Of a stretch of DNA of 44,878 nucleotides, positions 1 through 8,519 are shown one piece after another. The notes below the pieces were generated by a model that was not told the DNA's origin, made no database searches, and was given only the letters and a program-made list of their open reading frames with translations. The translations under genes were made by a program, and so were the position numbers. The DNA comes from CAIXQW01 sp046049675 (lineage in GTDB: Bacteria > Bacteroidota > Bacteroidia > Chitinophagales > Chitinophagaceae): the NCBI GenBank assembly GCA_046049675.1, contig JBJORA010000023.1, positions 1-44,878 on the forward strand, written 5' to 3'. Numbering within the stretch: the stretch's first letter is position 1; each line of letters begins with the position of its first letter.

Positions 1-1136
1 TTCTGCTCGTTTACTTTCTTTACAGGGCCTTTGCTTTCAAACGCTGTAACTGCTTTCTCTAAATAAGGAGCGCTCTTTTTCAACAACTCTTTGAATTGCG
101 CTTCTAGTGGCTTGTACTTTGCTTGATCTTCTATAACAGCATTCATAGCCGGTGCCATATCTGCAGCGCGGTTGTAAAAATGAGAACCAATAGCATAGTA
201 GTAATTACCCTCAGATGGATCTAAACTGCTTGCTTTTTCGTAAGCAGCAACTGCCTTAGCTGAATAGGTTTCTGCCATCTTAGCGTCTGTTTTAGCACTT
301 TCTTTTGCTAACTCATCACATGTAGCACCAATATTAAATTGCACTTCTGCATTTGTAGGCTCTAATTTGGAAAGATTATCAAGCAATTCAAGTAACTTTT
401 TGTTTTCGTTGCGTTGTGCGTAATAGTCTATTTCTAGCTTCAATAAATCGCTATTGGCTGGGAAAGCAGCGCGACCTTTTGTAATTACGCTTAGATACTT
501 TGCATCATAACCAGTGCTGTTGGAATAGCATTGCGCTAAACGCAATAGCAAGTCGGCATCGCGCACAATTGGATTGTCTACTAAACCTTCAAAGATTGTT
601 TGCGCTTCGGCATACTTTGTATCGTTGTACAAGGCATAAGCTGAATACATTTTGGCTTGTGTAGCCAATGTATCAGCAAACTTATCTGTACCAAGTACCT
701 TACCACCGTCAAAGCCAACAATATCCGCTAGCGATTTGAACGTAGCAACAGCTTCGGTGTTCTTGCGCTCGTTAAACTGTGCAATACCAGTATTAAAACC
801 TGCAATCATCAAGTTGATGAGGTTAGTCTTAAGCAATGCTGGTTTGTACTTTGGATCTACTTGCGCATACTTGCGATAGTTTTCTAATGCAATCGCATGG
901 CCATTAGGCACTTGTGGTGCAAGCTTAGGATCGTCAGCCATTGTTTGGTAGATGGCTGCTTTTGTAAAGTATACAGCTGCATTCTTTTGCTCTTTGGCTG
1001 TAAGCTCATCTATAGCTTGCTTTGCCTCAACGAGGTTGTTCTTGGCCATGGCCTCTTGGGCCTTTTCTAGCAGTAGTTGTGCCTGTGCTGTGTACATGCT
1101 AAAAACTGCTACAGCTATGCTTAATATCTTCTTCAT
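1..1136 (-). CDS. Exported TPR-repeat protein (3' end outside window)
   Basis: Reading on the minus strand from ATG 1136, the frame stays open to the window edge, giving about 378 residues without a stop. It begins with a signal peptide (MKKILSIAVAVFSMYTAQAQ), so the product is exported, probably periplasmic. The rest is alpha-helical with tetratricopeptide-like units such as AAIYQTMADD, YALYNDTKYAEAQTIFEGL and AVAAYEKASSLDPSEGNYYY. Such repeats serve as protein-binding scaffolds; no enzymatic motif is visible. It lies 105 bp downstream of gyrA on the same strand and could be read from the same transcript, although the gap allows its own promoter. Assignment to a TPR family is firm in general, but the specific role is unknown. 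Confidence 0.8.
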   Translation of the reverse strand, partial: MKKILSIAVAVFSMYTAQAQLLLEKAQEAMAKNNLVEAKQAIDELTAKEQKNAAVYFTKAAIYQTMADDPKLAPQVPNGHAIALENYRKYAQVDPKYKPALLKTNLINLMIAGFNTGIAQFNERKNTEAVATFKSLADIVGFDGGKVLGTDKFADTLATQAKMYSAYALYNDTKYAEAQTIFEGLVDNPIVRDADLLLRLAQCYSNSTGYDAKYLSVITKGRAAFPANSDLLKLEIDYYAQRNENKKLLELLDNLSKLEPTNAEVQFNIGATCDELAKESAKTDAKMAETYSAKAVAAYEKASSLDPSEGNYYYAIGSHFYNRAADMAPAMNAVIEDQAKYKPLEAQFKELLKKSAPYLEKAVTAFESKGPVKKVNEQ

Positions 1137-1241
1137 ATCAATTTTTGTTGTTCTTTGATGCAAATTTGCTATTAATGTGAATTCTATTTGTATTTGCTTT
1201 GTTATTTGTTGGTCATATTATCTTAAAAAAAACTTAGCAAT

Positions 1242-3929
1242 CTAGGCTTCTTCATCGCCAGTATCTTCAGCTTCTGTGCCATCTATATCAGTAATACTAC
1301 TATCGTTTGGCAAATCTTCGAAGTTGTTTGGATTTGTATCTGCAACAGCATCAGCGCTTACTACACGCACTTCTCCTTCTGCTAATGGTGGTAATTCTTC
1401 TCCTGGCTCTTCCTCTTCTTGCTCGCGAATCTTTGCAATTGCTGCTATTTCGTCGCCTTCGTCTAAGTTAATCAGGCGCACACCTTGCGTTGCACGGCCA
1501 GCCTCACGAATGGCAGATACCTTCATACGAATAGTAACACCGCTTGTACAAGTAATAATTAAATCGTCGCTTTCTTCTACAGCAAGCAAACCAACTAGCT
1601 TGCCTGTTTTTTCTGTAACGTTGAGTGTCTTTACACCTTTACCGCCACGATTGGTAATGCGATATTCTTCTATATCGGTACGCTTACCAAGACCTTTTTC
1701 GCTTACAACCAGCATTGTTTTGCTTGTATCTGTTTTACCTATACAAACCATACCCACTACTTCGTCCTTAGTATCGTCTACTTCTATACCAGCAACACCA
1801 ATTGCGCCACGCCCAGTAGTACGTACTTTTTCCTCAGGGAAACGAATACTTCTACCGCTGCGCACTGCCATTGTAATATAACTATTGCCGTCTGTTAATG
1901 CAGCGTCTAGTAATTTATCGCCTTCTACAATTGTAATAGCGTTAATACCATTTGCGCGCGGACGACTAAAGTCTTGTAGTGCAGTTTTTTTAATAATACC
2001 GTTGCGTGTACATAAAACGATATTGTGGCCATTGACAAATTCTTCGTCTTTTAGATTATGTACATTAATAATTGCACGAATCTTATCGTCGCTAGGTAAT
2101 TGCAACAAGTTTTGTATTGCTCTACCCTTGCCGCTCTTTTCGCCTTCTGGTATTTGATAAACCTTTAGCCAATAACATCTACCTAGGTCTGTAAATAATA
2201 GCAAGGTATCGTGTGTACTAGCAATAAAGATTTGATCTATATAATCCTCTTCTCGCGTTTTGCCACCCATAGCACCACGGCCACCGCGACGCTGCGAGCG
2301 ATATTCACTTGCACTTGTACGCTTAATATAACCAAGGTGAGATACAGTAATCACCATATCTTCTTTCTCGATAAGATCTTCTATAGAGATTTCATCAGCT
2401 AAGTATTCAATTTCGGTAACACGTTGGTCGCCAAACTTTTGCTTTACTTCTTGTAATTCCGTTTTGATTAAATCATAACGCATACCCTCATCAGCCAATA
2501 AGTTTTCGAGGTGCGTAATCAACTTCATGATCTCTTCGTATTCTTCAATAATCTTCTTACGCTCCATACCTGTAAGGCGTTGTAAGCGCAGTTCCAATAT
2601 TGCTTTGGCCTGAATTTCATCTAAGCCCCAACCTGCATTCACTAAGTTTTCCTTAGCCTCGTCTGGTGTAGCACTTTGGCGTATCATACGAATCACTTCG
2701 TCTAAGTGATCAAGCGCAATAAGGTAGCCCTTTAAGATATGTGCTTTCTTTTGAGCTTCCGCAAGTTCGTATTTAGCACGACGTATTACAACATCCATTC
2801 TAAACTTCACAAACTCAGAAATAAGTTCGCGCATGCCTAGCGTTTTAGGACGACCGCCAACCAAGGCTACATTATTTACACCATAGCTTGTTTGAAGCTC
2901 TGTATACTTGTATAACTGGTTAATGATAACCTGAGCCATGGCATCACGCTTCAACTCTACAACCAAGCGCATACCATCGCGGTCGCTTTCGTCGCGACAA
3001 TCGCTGATGCCTTCAATGGTTTTTTCGTTAACCAAGTCAGCTATCTTTTTATGTAAGATGGCTTTATTAACTTGATATGGTAATTCGTAGATAACGATAC
3101 TCTCTTTACCACGACTATCTGTTTCTACATTTACTCTACCACGTACTACTATACGACCACGGCCAGTTTCAAATGCTTGCTTAATGCCTTCGCCGCCATA
3201 GATAAGACCACCGGTTGGAAAATCGGGGCCTTTCATAAACTGCATGATGCGCTCTGTATCTGTTACGCAACCATTGTCTATAAAATCAATAATGGCATTA
3301 ATCGCTTCTGTAAGATTGTGCGGCAACATATTTGTAGCCATACCTACAGCAATACCGCTAGCGCCATTTACAATCAATTGCGGAATGCGCGTTGGCATTA
3401 CCGTTGGCTCTTTTAAGGTATCATCAAAGTTGTTTTGGAAGTCAACAGTGTCTTTGTCCAGATCCTCTAGCATTGCTTCTGCAAAGCGCTGCAAACGAAC
3501 CTCTGTATAACGCATTGCCGCAGGGCTATCGCCATCCACACTACCAAAGTTACCTTGCCCATCAATAAGCATGTAACGAAGGCTCCAAGGCTGTGCCATA
3601 CGCACCATTGTATCGTATACACTTGTATCGCCGTGCGGGTGATACTTACCAAGTACTTCACCCACAATACGCGCACTCTTTTTATAAGGCTTGCCAAATG
3701 TATTGCCTAGCTCGCTCATACCATATAGTACGCGGCGATGCACCGGCTTTAAACCATCACGCACATCGGGTAATGCACGACCTACGATTACGCTCATGCT
3801 GTAATCGATGTAGGCGGTTTTCATTTCCTCCTCAATATTTATTTGCACGATACGGCCATGGTTATGTCCGTTATCTTCTGGCAAATTTTGTTCTGTGTTG
3901 TCGTTATTATTATTGTTATTGTCTGCCAT
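1242..3929 (-). CDS. gyrA: DNA gyrase subunit A
   Basis: GyrA is the DNA-cleaving and rejoining subunit of type II topoisomerase and introduces negative supercoils together with GyrB. From ATG 3929 the product is 895 residues. The breakage-reunion domain carries the catalytic tyrosine in AAMRYTE (Tyr141). The quinolone-resistance region reads HPHGDTSVYD, with Thr102 and Asp106 at the places of E. coli Ser83 and Asp87; this is a common wild-type variant. The beta-pinwheel C-terminal domain has a GyrA box QRRGGRG at residues 546-552, which separates it from ParC. The N-terminus has an Asn-rich run and the C-terminus a long acidic tail. A start eight codons upstream (3953) is possible, but MADNNN fits better and lies 13 bases after a -7-like TACCTTCG. 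Confidence 0.97.
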   Translation of the reverse strand: MADNNNNNNDNTEQNLPEDNGHNHGRIVQINIEEEMKTAYIDYSMSVIVGRALPDVRDGLKPVHRRVLYGMSELGNTFGKPYKKSARIVGEVLGKYHPHGDTSVYDTMVRMAQPWSLRYMLIDGQGNFGSVDGDSPAAMRYTEVRLQRFAEAMLEDLDKDTVDFQNNFDDTLKEPTVMPTRIPQLIVNGASGIAVGMATNMLPHNLTEAINAIIDFIDNGCVTDTERIMQFMKGPDFPTGGLIYGGEGIKQAFETGRGRIVVRGRVNVETDSRGKESIVIYELPYQVNKAILHKKIADLVNEKTIEGISDCRDESDRDGMRLVVELKRDAMAQVIINQLYKYTELQTSYGVNNVALVGGRPKTLGMRELISEFVKFRMDVVIRRAKYELAEAQKKAHILKGYLIALDHLDEVIRMIRQSATPDEAKENLVNAGWGLDEIQAKAILELRLQRLTGMERKKIIEEYEEIMKLITHLENLLADEGMRYDLIKTELQEVKQKFGDQRVTEIEYLADEISIEDLIEKEDMVITVSHLGYIKRTSASEYRSQRRGGRGAMGGKTREEDYIDQIFIASTHDTLLLFTDLGRCYWLKVYQIPEGEKSGKGRAIQNLLQLPSDDKIRAIINVHNLKDEEFVNGHNIVLCTRNGIIKKTALQDFSRPRANGINAITIVEGDKLLDAALTDGNSYITMAVRSGRSIRFPEEKVRTTGRGAIGVAGIEVDDTKDEVVGMVCIGKTDTSKTMLVVSEKGLGKRTDIEEYRITNRGGKGVKTLNVTEKTGKLVGLLAVEESDDLIITCTSGVTIRMKVSAIREAGRATQGVRLINLDEGDEIAAIAKIREQEEEEPGEELPPLAEGEVRVVSADAVADTNPNNFEDLPNDSSITDIDGTEAEDTGDEEA

Positions 3930-3942
3930 AAATTTTGCTGTG

Positions 3943-3950
3943 CGAAGGTA
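3943..3950 (-). promoter_or_regulatory. Likely gyrA -7 promoter element
   Basis: On the minus strand this reads TACCTTCG, one mismatch from the Bacteroidota consensus TAnnTTTG. It ends 13 bases before the chosen gyrA ATG at 3929, predicting a very short leader. No clear -33 TTTG was identified. Confidence 0.5.
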
Positions 3951-4125
3951 CAAAATCTATAGCGATTTCATCACATAAAACGGCGTTAAATACGCATATC
4001 TAAAACGCCCGAAACATCAGTAAAATCAATACTTTTCAGCTTTTGTGGATAAGTTTGTATTGCGTACACAATTTGTGTAGACAATCACTTTAAGTTGCTA
4101 AAAAAACGCTAGCAAATTCTAGCAG

Positions 4126-4518
4126 TTATTGCGCCTCAACCCAAGCCATGATGGCGTCAATTTGCTCGTTGGTCATATTAGGATATCCGTTCATGATGGC
4201 AGGCTTCCACTCCTCATAAATTTTAAGTGCATAGGCATCTTTAGCATCAATAAGTGCTTGCGGATTTTTAACCCAATTATACATCCACTCTTTACTAGGC
4301 ATTTTAGCAAGCGTACCTTTTAAGGCAGGCCCTGTTAGATCTTTATGTGGGTTATGACAACTTGCGCAATACATGCGAAATAATTTTTCACCTTCAGCAT
4401 GTGTATTGGTTTGTGCTACAGGGCTAGCATCAGAACTTGGTTTTTGACTAGCACTATTATCGCTGCCGCAGCCATATAAAAAGCTGCATGCTATAAGACA
4501 ACAAAAAACTAAACGCAT
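4126..4518 (-). CDS. Class I c-type cytochrome, lipoprotein
   Basis: A 130-residue lipoprotein cytochrome c for electron transfer at the outer face of a membrane. The start at ATG 4518 gives a lipoprotein signal peptide (MRLVFCCLIACSFLYGC, lipobox Cys17), then a low-complexity Ser/Ala linker. The heme attachment site is CASCH (residues 51-55). Downstream are LTGPALKGT, typical of small class I cytochromes, and a C-terminal helix (NEQIDAIMAWVEAQ) with candidate distal Met residues. A start 75 bases upstream is open but would bury the signal peptide. A perfect -7 element sits four bases before the ATG, favouring the shorter form. It is divergent from the Sir2 gene and stands alone, with no oxidase genes nearby, so its electron partner is unknown. 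Confidence 0.9.
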   Translation of the reverse strand: MRLVFCCLIACSFLYGCGSDNSASQKPSSDASPVAQTNTHAEGEKLFRMYCASCHNPHKDLTGPALKGTLAKMPSKEWMYNWVKNPQALIDAKDAYALKIYEEWKPAIMNGYPNMTNEQIDAIMAWVEAQ

Positions 4519-4522
4519 ATAG

Positions 4523-4530
4523 CAAAGGTA
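4523..4530 (-). promoter_or_regulatory. -7 element of the cytochrome c gene (leaderless geometry)
   Basis: Minus strand TACCTTTG, a perfect TAnnTTTG, followed by CTAT and then the ATG at 4518. Four bases of spacing put the expected transcription start at or next to the start codon. It decides the cytochrome start. Confidence 0.7.
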
Positions 4531-4632
4531 AGTGCTTGCAAATGCTATCAAAACCTGATTTAGAGAAGATACAATGTCCAAACATCGTTTCAAAAAGTTT
4601 TGGTACTAAGTTCAATAACACCGTCACTTTAC

Positions 4633-4640
4633 TATCTTTA
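4633..4640 (+). promoter_or_regulatory. -7 element of the Sir2 gene (leaderless geometry)
   Basis: TATCTTTA, one base from TAnnTTTG, then AGCC, then ATG 4645. It shows the same four-base spacing as several other genes in the window. Confidence 0.6.
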
Positions 4641-4644
4641 AGCC

Positions 4645-5337
4645 ATGAGCAAAAAGCGACTTGTGGTATTAAGCGGCGCGGGCATTAGTGCAGAAAGTGG
4701 GCTTAAAACCTTTAGAGATAGCGACGGCCTTTGGAATGGCTATCGTATAGAAGATGTTGCAACCTACGATGCGTTTAAGCGCGACCCTGCTATGGTATTG
4801 GACTTCTACAATATGCGACGTAGAGATGTGGCAGCGGCAAAACCTAATGAAGCGCATAAAGTACTGGTTGCGTTAGAGCAAGATTTTGATGTACAAATCA
4901 TTACGCAGAATATAGACGACTTACATGAACGCGCTGGCAGTACAAAAGTATTGCATCTGCATGGTGAAATTTTTAAGATGAAAGCCGATAGCGACGATAC
5001 ACACTACTACCCCATTTACGACGATATCAATGTGGGTGATTGCGATAAAAATGGTGTTCAGCTAAGGCCTCATATTGTTTGGTTTGGCGAAGATGTTCCC
5101 TTGATTAACACAGCGGTGAGTCTCTGCGAAGATGCCGACATATTTTTAGTTGTGGGTACAAGTTTGGCTGTTTATCCCGCTGCTGGCTTGGTGCGCTGCA
5201 TACCACATACCGCGCAAGTTTATGTGGTTGATAAAGTAATACCAGAATTGCCACCGCTGCGACACGTACAAGCTATTGAAAAAACCGCGCAAGAAGGCAT
5301 GAAAGAATTGCAAGCACTGCTAAATGAAATGAAGTAG
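4645..5337 (+). CDS. cobB: Sir2-family NAD-dependent protein deacylase (sirtuin)
   Basis: A 230-residue cytosolic sirtuin that removes acyl groups from lysines using NAD+. Visible motifs are the NAD loop GAGIS (11-15) with GLKTFRDSDGLW, QNIDDLHERAG, and HLHGE with catalytic His106. FYNMRRR (Tyr55, Arg58) matches the Tyr/Arg pair that class III sirtuins such as CobB and SIRT5 use to bind succinyl or malonyl groups, so desuccinylase activity is plausible. The small-domain insert between about 108 and 140 has only one Cys, so the usual four-Cys zinc site is absent. The gene is divergent from the cytochrome c gene. A histidine kinase gene follows after 61 bp but has its own promoter-like element. 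Confidence 0.92.
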   Translation: MSKKRLVVLSGAGISAESGLKTFRDSDGLWNGYRIEDVATYDAFKRDPAMVLDFYNMRRRDVAAAKPNEAHKVLVALEQDFDVQIITQNIDDLHERAGSTKVLHLHGEIFKMKADSDDTHYYPIYDDINVGDCDKNGVQLRPHIVWFGEDVPLINTAVSLCEDADIFLVVGTSLAVYPAAGLVRCIPHTAQVYVVDKVIPELPPLRHVQAIEKTAQEGMKELQALLNEMK

Positions 5338-5379
5338 CTAAAGCTTTGCCAAAAAGCATTAAGGCATTGCGCAAAACAC

Positions 5380-5387
5380 TATCTTTA
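5380..5387 (+). promoter_or_regulatory. Likely -7 element of the histidine kinase gene
   Basis: TATCTTTA, one base from TAnnTTTG, 11 bases before ATG 5399. It is the same octamer as upstream of the preceding Sir2 gene. Confidence 0.5.
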
Positions 5388-5398
5388 CCAACGGTAGC

Positions 5399-6667
5399 AT
5401 GAAGAAAACCTTTCCGATAATTGTTACGCTCATTACAATTTCGTTGCTGGGCATTATTTACATACAGGTAAACTGGATTAATAATACCCTAAAGGTGCGT
5501 CAGGAAGAGCTTAGCACGAAGACTTTAGCCTCCATGGAGCGTGTAAAGAATGCAATCTTGTCTGAGAAAAGACGCTACATGTTACGCCTAAACGGTGGCG
5601 AAGAAAGCAGCGTAAATGGCATTAGTGCAAAAGACATCTTCAACACCTTTGATATGAAGAGTCTTGTACAATCTAAGTTAGAGGAGCAAGGCCTAAAATT
5701 AGAATTTGAGTATAGCTTACAGGATGAATACGGTCGTAGTGTGATGTATAGTAGCGGATTTAAGAGCGAGTACTTTGAGAATCCTAACATCGTATGGACG
5801 CAAGTAAGTGAAGACAATAGCAAAAATCGCGAAAAGCTCTACGTGTACTTTGTACAGCCAGATATGTACGTACAAGAAAAAGTTTATGGTCTGCTGCTAA
5901 GTGCCTTGCTATTTACATCTGTGATCATCGCGACATTTGCTATCACTATCCGTGCCATCTTAAAGCAAAAGAAGTTGAGCGAAATAAAGAACGACTTTAT
6001 TGCCAACATGACCCACGAATTTAAAACACCAATTGCCACAATTAGTTTGGCAACTGCTGCGCTCAACAACGAACGTGTGCGTAGTGATAGCGAAAAGATA
6101 GACCAGTATACTGAAATAATTAAGGAAGAAAATATGCGCATGAATAAGCAAGTAGAAACAATTCTGCAAGCTGCGCAAATGGAAAAAGAAGAACTAAAAC
6201 TAACGCTCAAGAAAATTAATGTGCACGAAGTAATCAATACAGTGTACGACAATACTGCCATACAAGTAGAAGAAAAACAAGGCAGCTTAGATATTTCGCT
6301 AAAAGCTAGTAATCCGTTTATCAATGCAGACGAGGTACACTTTAGCAATATTGTATTCAATTTACTAGACAATGCGATTAAGTATAGTAAGGAACAGCCG
6401 CATGTACGTATAGAAACAGAAAATATTAGCGGCGATATTCATATTCGTTTTATCGACAATGGCATAGGTATGAGTCGTGACACGATTAATAATATTTTTG
6501 AAAAATTCTATCGTGCGCATACCGGCAACTTGCACAATGTAAAAGGGTTTGGCCTAGGATTGACTTACGTAAAGCAAGTGGTAGATGCGCACGATGCACG
6601 CATCAAAGTACAGAGTACAGTAGGTAAAGGCAGCACCTTTACAATAGTATTTGATAATGCGGCTTAA
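5399..6667 (+). CDS. Membrane sensor histidine kinase
   Basis: A 422-residue transmembrane sensor kinase. Membrane segments are at about 7-27 and 163-187, enclosing a periplasmic sensor region of roughly 135 residues that I do not recognise. The H box ANMTHEFKTPIATI has phospho-acceptor His206. The ATPase half shows the N box (NLLDNAIKYS), G1 (DNGIGMS), F box (FEKFYR) and G2 (GFGLGLTYVK), so all catalytic boxes are intact. No response regulator gene is adjacent: upstream is Sir2, and downstream the convergent SET-domain gene ends only three bases away. The partner must therefore be encoded elsewhere. In Bacteroidota such kinases usually pair with an OmpR-type regulator, but the signal cannot be inferred. 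Confidence 0.93.
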   Translation: MKKTFPIIVTLITISLLGIIYIQVNWINNTLKVRQEELSTKTLASMERVKNAILSEKRRYMLRLNGGEESSVNGISAKDIFNTFDMKSLVQSKLEEQGLKLEFEYSLQDEYGRSVMYSSGFKSEYFENPNIVWTQVSEDNSKNREKLYVYFVQPDMYVQEKVYGLLLSALLFTSVIIATFAITIRAILKQKKLSEIKNDFIANMTHEFKTPIATISLATAALNNERVRSDSEKIDQYTEIIKEENMRMNKQVETILQAAQMEKEELKLTLKKINVHEVINTVYDNTAIQVEEKQGSLDISLKASNPFINADEVHFSNIVFNLLDNAIKYSKEQPHVRIETENISGDIHIRFIDNGIGMSRDTINNIFEKFYRAHTGNLHNVKGFGLGLTYVKQVVDAHDARIKVQSTVGKGSTFTIVFDNAA

Positions 6668-6670
6668 GCC

Positions 6671-7069
6671 TTACTGAATCGGTTTGGCGTCAAACCAAAT
6701 CGGTTTTTTATTGTCGTGGTCGCCGTTGTAATTAATTGTAATTTCTTCGCCTTTTGCTATGTCACGCACAGTGCTAATTGTAATGGTATTATTGTCGAAG
6801 TCCATTTCGTACTCTGCATTAGCACTATAACTATGATTATAAATACTGATGTATCCTAATGCAACACAGCATTGATCTTCATTATCGCCCCACACAAAAA
6901 TATAGTCGTGCATTAAGGTTTGATCTAGCAATATGCGAGCTTGCGCATCCATCACCACAACAGGACTAACTTCTAAGAGTGTGCCCTTTTCAATGGCAGC
7001 TTTTGCTTTAATACCATTGCCCATTGTTTTCGTGCGAAACACTTTGATATTTGGGTGCAAGTAGAACAT
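6671..7069 (-). CDS. SET-domain protein (putative lysine methyltransferase)
   Basis: A 132-residue protein made almost entirely of a SET domain. Seen are the N-terminal part KTMGNGIKAKAAIEKGTLLE, the core GYISIYNHSYSANAEY, whose NHS matches the SAM/active-site NH motif, and GEEITINYNGD near the end, with the conserved tyrosine. SET proteins transfer methyl groups from S-adenosylmethionine to protein lysines; the bacterial substrate is unknown. Its ATG overlaps the mreD stop codon by one base (TAATG), so it is translationally coupled to the shape operon. Cysteines of a post-SET zinc site are not seen. The family call is fairly firm; the function is inference. Confidence 0.85.
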   Translation of the reverse strand: MFYLHPNIKVFRTKTMGNGIKAKAAIEKGTLLEVSPVVVMDAQARILLDQTLMHDYIFVWGDNEDQCCVALGYISIYNHSYSANAEYEMDFDNNTITISTVRDIAKGEEITINYNGDHDNKKPIWFDAKPIQ

Positions 7070-7614
7070 TATCTTCTGCGCCCTGCGCTAATAAAAAATA
7101 CTTGACTTAGTAGCAATAAAATAATTGTAAGTAAACTACTAAAGAACACATTCAACAAATAGTGTGCGCCTGGCTTTACCATAAACTCTGCAAGCAAATA
7201 ATAATACAAGCAAAAGATGATGGTTGCGCTGCCTACATAGCTAATAAACGGCACAAAACCCATAAAGGACAAAGACGGTGTAATGCTTTTCTTTGTGTCT
7301 TTCGGTAGTACGTTTGTAAAGGCTTTAATTAATAGCGGTCGTGCAAAACCAAGGAGCAAGGCTGCACAAGCATGCAAACCGTAAGTATTGCCAAATAAAT
7401 CTACCGCAATACCAGCGATTAAGCTACAAGCAAGCAAGAGTATTTTATTAATATTTGTAGGCAGCATCAGTATAAACAAGATGTATACAAATGGCTTGAA
7501 CAAACTCAAATTATTTAGTACCGTACTAGACTTTAGCATATGATCGTTAAACACTACAACTTGAAATGCGATGATTAGTGCAAAACGAATGATATTGAGT
7601 ACAAATGCGTTCAT
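7069..7614 (-). CDS. mreD: Rod shape-determining protein MreD
   Basis: A 181-residue, very hydrophobic membrane protein with about five or six predicted spans, including FALIIAFQVVVF, PFVYILFILMLP and LLTIILLLLSQVFFISA. MreD is the inner-membrane partner of MreC in the elongasome that directs lateral wall synthesis. Sequence conservation in this family is low, so the call rests on length, hydrophobicity and position: it begins one base after mreC, which follows mreB. Its stop overlaps the SET-domain start. The usual Bacteroidota followers, PBP2 (mrdA) and rodA, are not here. Confidence 0.88.
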   Translation of the reverse strand: MNAFVLNIIRFALIIAFQVVVFNDHMLKSSTVLNNLSLFKPFVYILFILMLPTNINKILLLACSLIAGIAVDLFGNTYGLHACAALLLGFARPLLIKAFTNVLPKDTKKSITPSLSFMGFVPFISYVGSATIIFCLYYYLLAEFMVKPGAHYLLNVFFSSLLTIILLLLSQVFFISAGRRR

Positions 7615-7615
7615 C

Positions 7616-8485
7616 TTAATTATTGCGAGCTTCTTCTGGATTATCCATTGCTTTGGTAGAATCTAGCAAGGGTTGTACAATTGGTTCCGTAATATCTTGC
7701 ACCACATATACGTAATGCAATCTTCTAAAGTTGGTGCTTAAGCGAACTTTGTAATGCTGATAAACACCTGTTTGCGTTACATGTGCTAAGCGACCCACCA
7801 TTACATTTGGCGGAAACATACTAAATCCGCTCGTATATACGGTATCGCCTTTGTTCATTTTGGCACTTGGCGCAATATCGTTCAGCGTTACATAGTTTGG
7901 ATCAAAATCGTCCCATGTGGTATAACCAAGTGTACCATCTTTTAACTGCACACTTACACGCTTACGATCGCTTAGTATACTTGCCGCAACACTATGGTTT
8001 GGTCCCACACTTTTAATTTCGCCAACGATACCAGAGTTACCAATTACAGCCATGCCTCGCTTAATGCCATCGCGAAAACCGCGATTAATGGTCAAGTAAT
8101 TATTGGCTTCATCAAACGTATTATTCAAAACTTTAGCAGCAAAGTATTTATAACGGTACTCGCGTTCGATAGTATCTTTCTTGTACGTTACAATACCATT
8201 GCTGTCGGTAATCGGTATGCCGACCTCCATTTGGTAAAGCATTTCTCGTAGCCTGCGATTTTCTGCAAGCAAACTGTCGTTTTCTTCTTTTAGAAAAAAG
8301 TAGCTTGTTACATTACGCTTTTGTTGGGCGACGCTGCCTGGCAACTTCTTGCTATTATCCCAGTACTTACTGCTTTTATTATTGGCACTTACGTTGCGCC
8401 AGTAAGTTTTAAGGCAAATTATTTGTAGTATAATAAATACTAGCACATGACTATATCGCCGTACAAATTCAAATAAATTGTTCAA
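7616..8485 (-). CDS. mreC: Rod shape-determining protein MreC
   Basis: A 289-residue bitopic membrane protein. A short cytoplasmic N-terminus precedes one span (VLVFIILQIICL, about 14-25). A predicted coiled coil follows (KEENDSLLAENRRLREMLYQM, about 68-88), then the beta-rich MreC core with FRDGIKRGMAVIGNSGIVGEI and SDRKRVSVQLKDGTLGYTTW. MreC links cytoplasmic MreB filaments to penicillin-binding proteins in the periplasm. The start is TTG at 8485; there is no in-frame ATG at a sensible place and the span begins soon after. It lies 34 bp downstream of mreB and one base before mreD. Confidence 0.93.
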   Translation of the reverse strand: MNNLFEFVRRYSHVLVFIILQIICLKTYWRNVSANNKSSKYWDNSKKLPGSVAQQKRNVTSYFFLKEENDSLLAENRRLREMLYQMEVGIPITDSNGIVTYKKDTIEREYRYKYFAAKVLNNTFDEANNYLTINRGFRDGIKRGMAVIGNSGIVGEIKSVGPNHSVAASILSDRKRVSVQLKDGTLGYTTWDDFDPNYVTLNDIAPSAKMNKGDTVYTSGFSMFPPNVMVGRLAHVTQTGVYQHYKVRLSTNFRRLHYVYVVQDITEPIVQPLLDSTKAMDNPEEARNN

Positions 8486-8519
8486 TGCGGTTATGCTAGC
8501 TTAGCGTGGGTACTATATT

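Noticed and set aside
1276..1881. A 201-codon plus-strand frame opposite gyrA
   Set aside because: It is antisense to a well-conserved part of gyrA and has no family resemblance; long antisense frames are common in this composition.
3593..3931. A 112-codon plus-strand frame opposite the gyrA start
   Set aside because: Antisense to the conserved GyrA N-terminal domain, with unlikely composition (Cys/Tyr/His-rich).
5884..6372. A 162-codon minus-strand frame with hydrophobic runs
   Set aside because: Antisense to the kinase core; hydrophobicity follows from the complement of a charged helical coding region.
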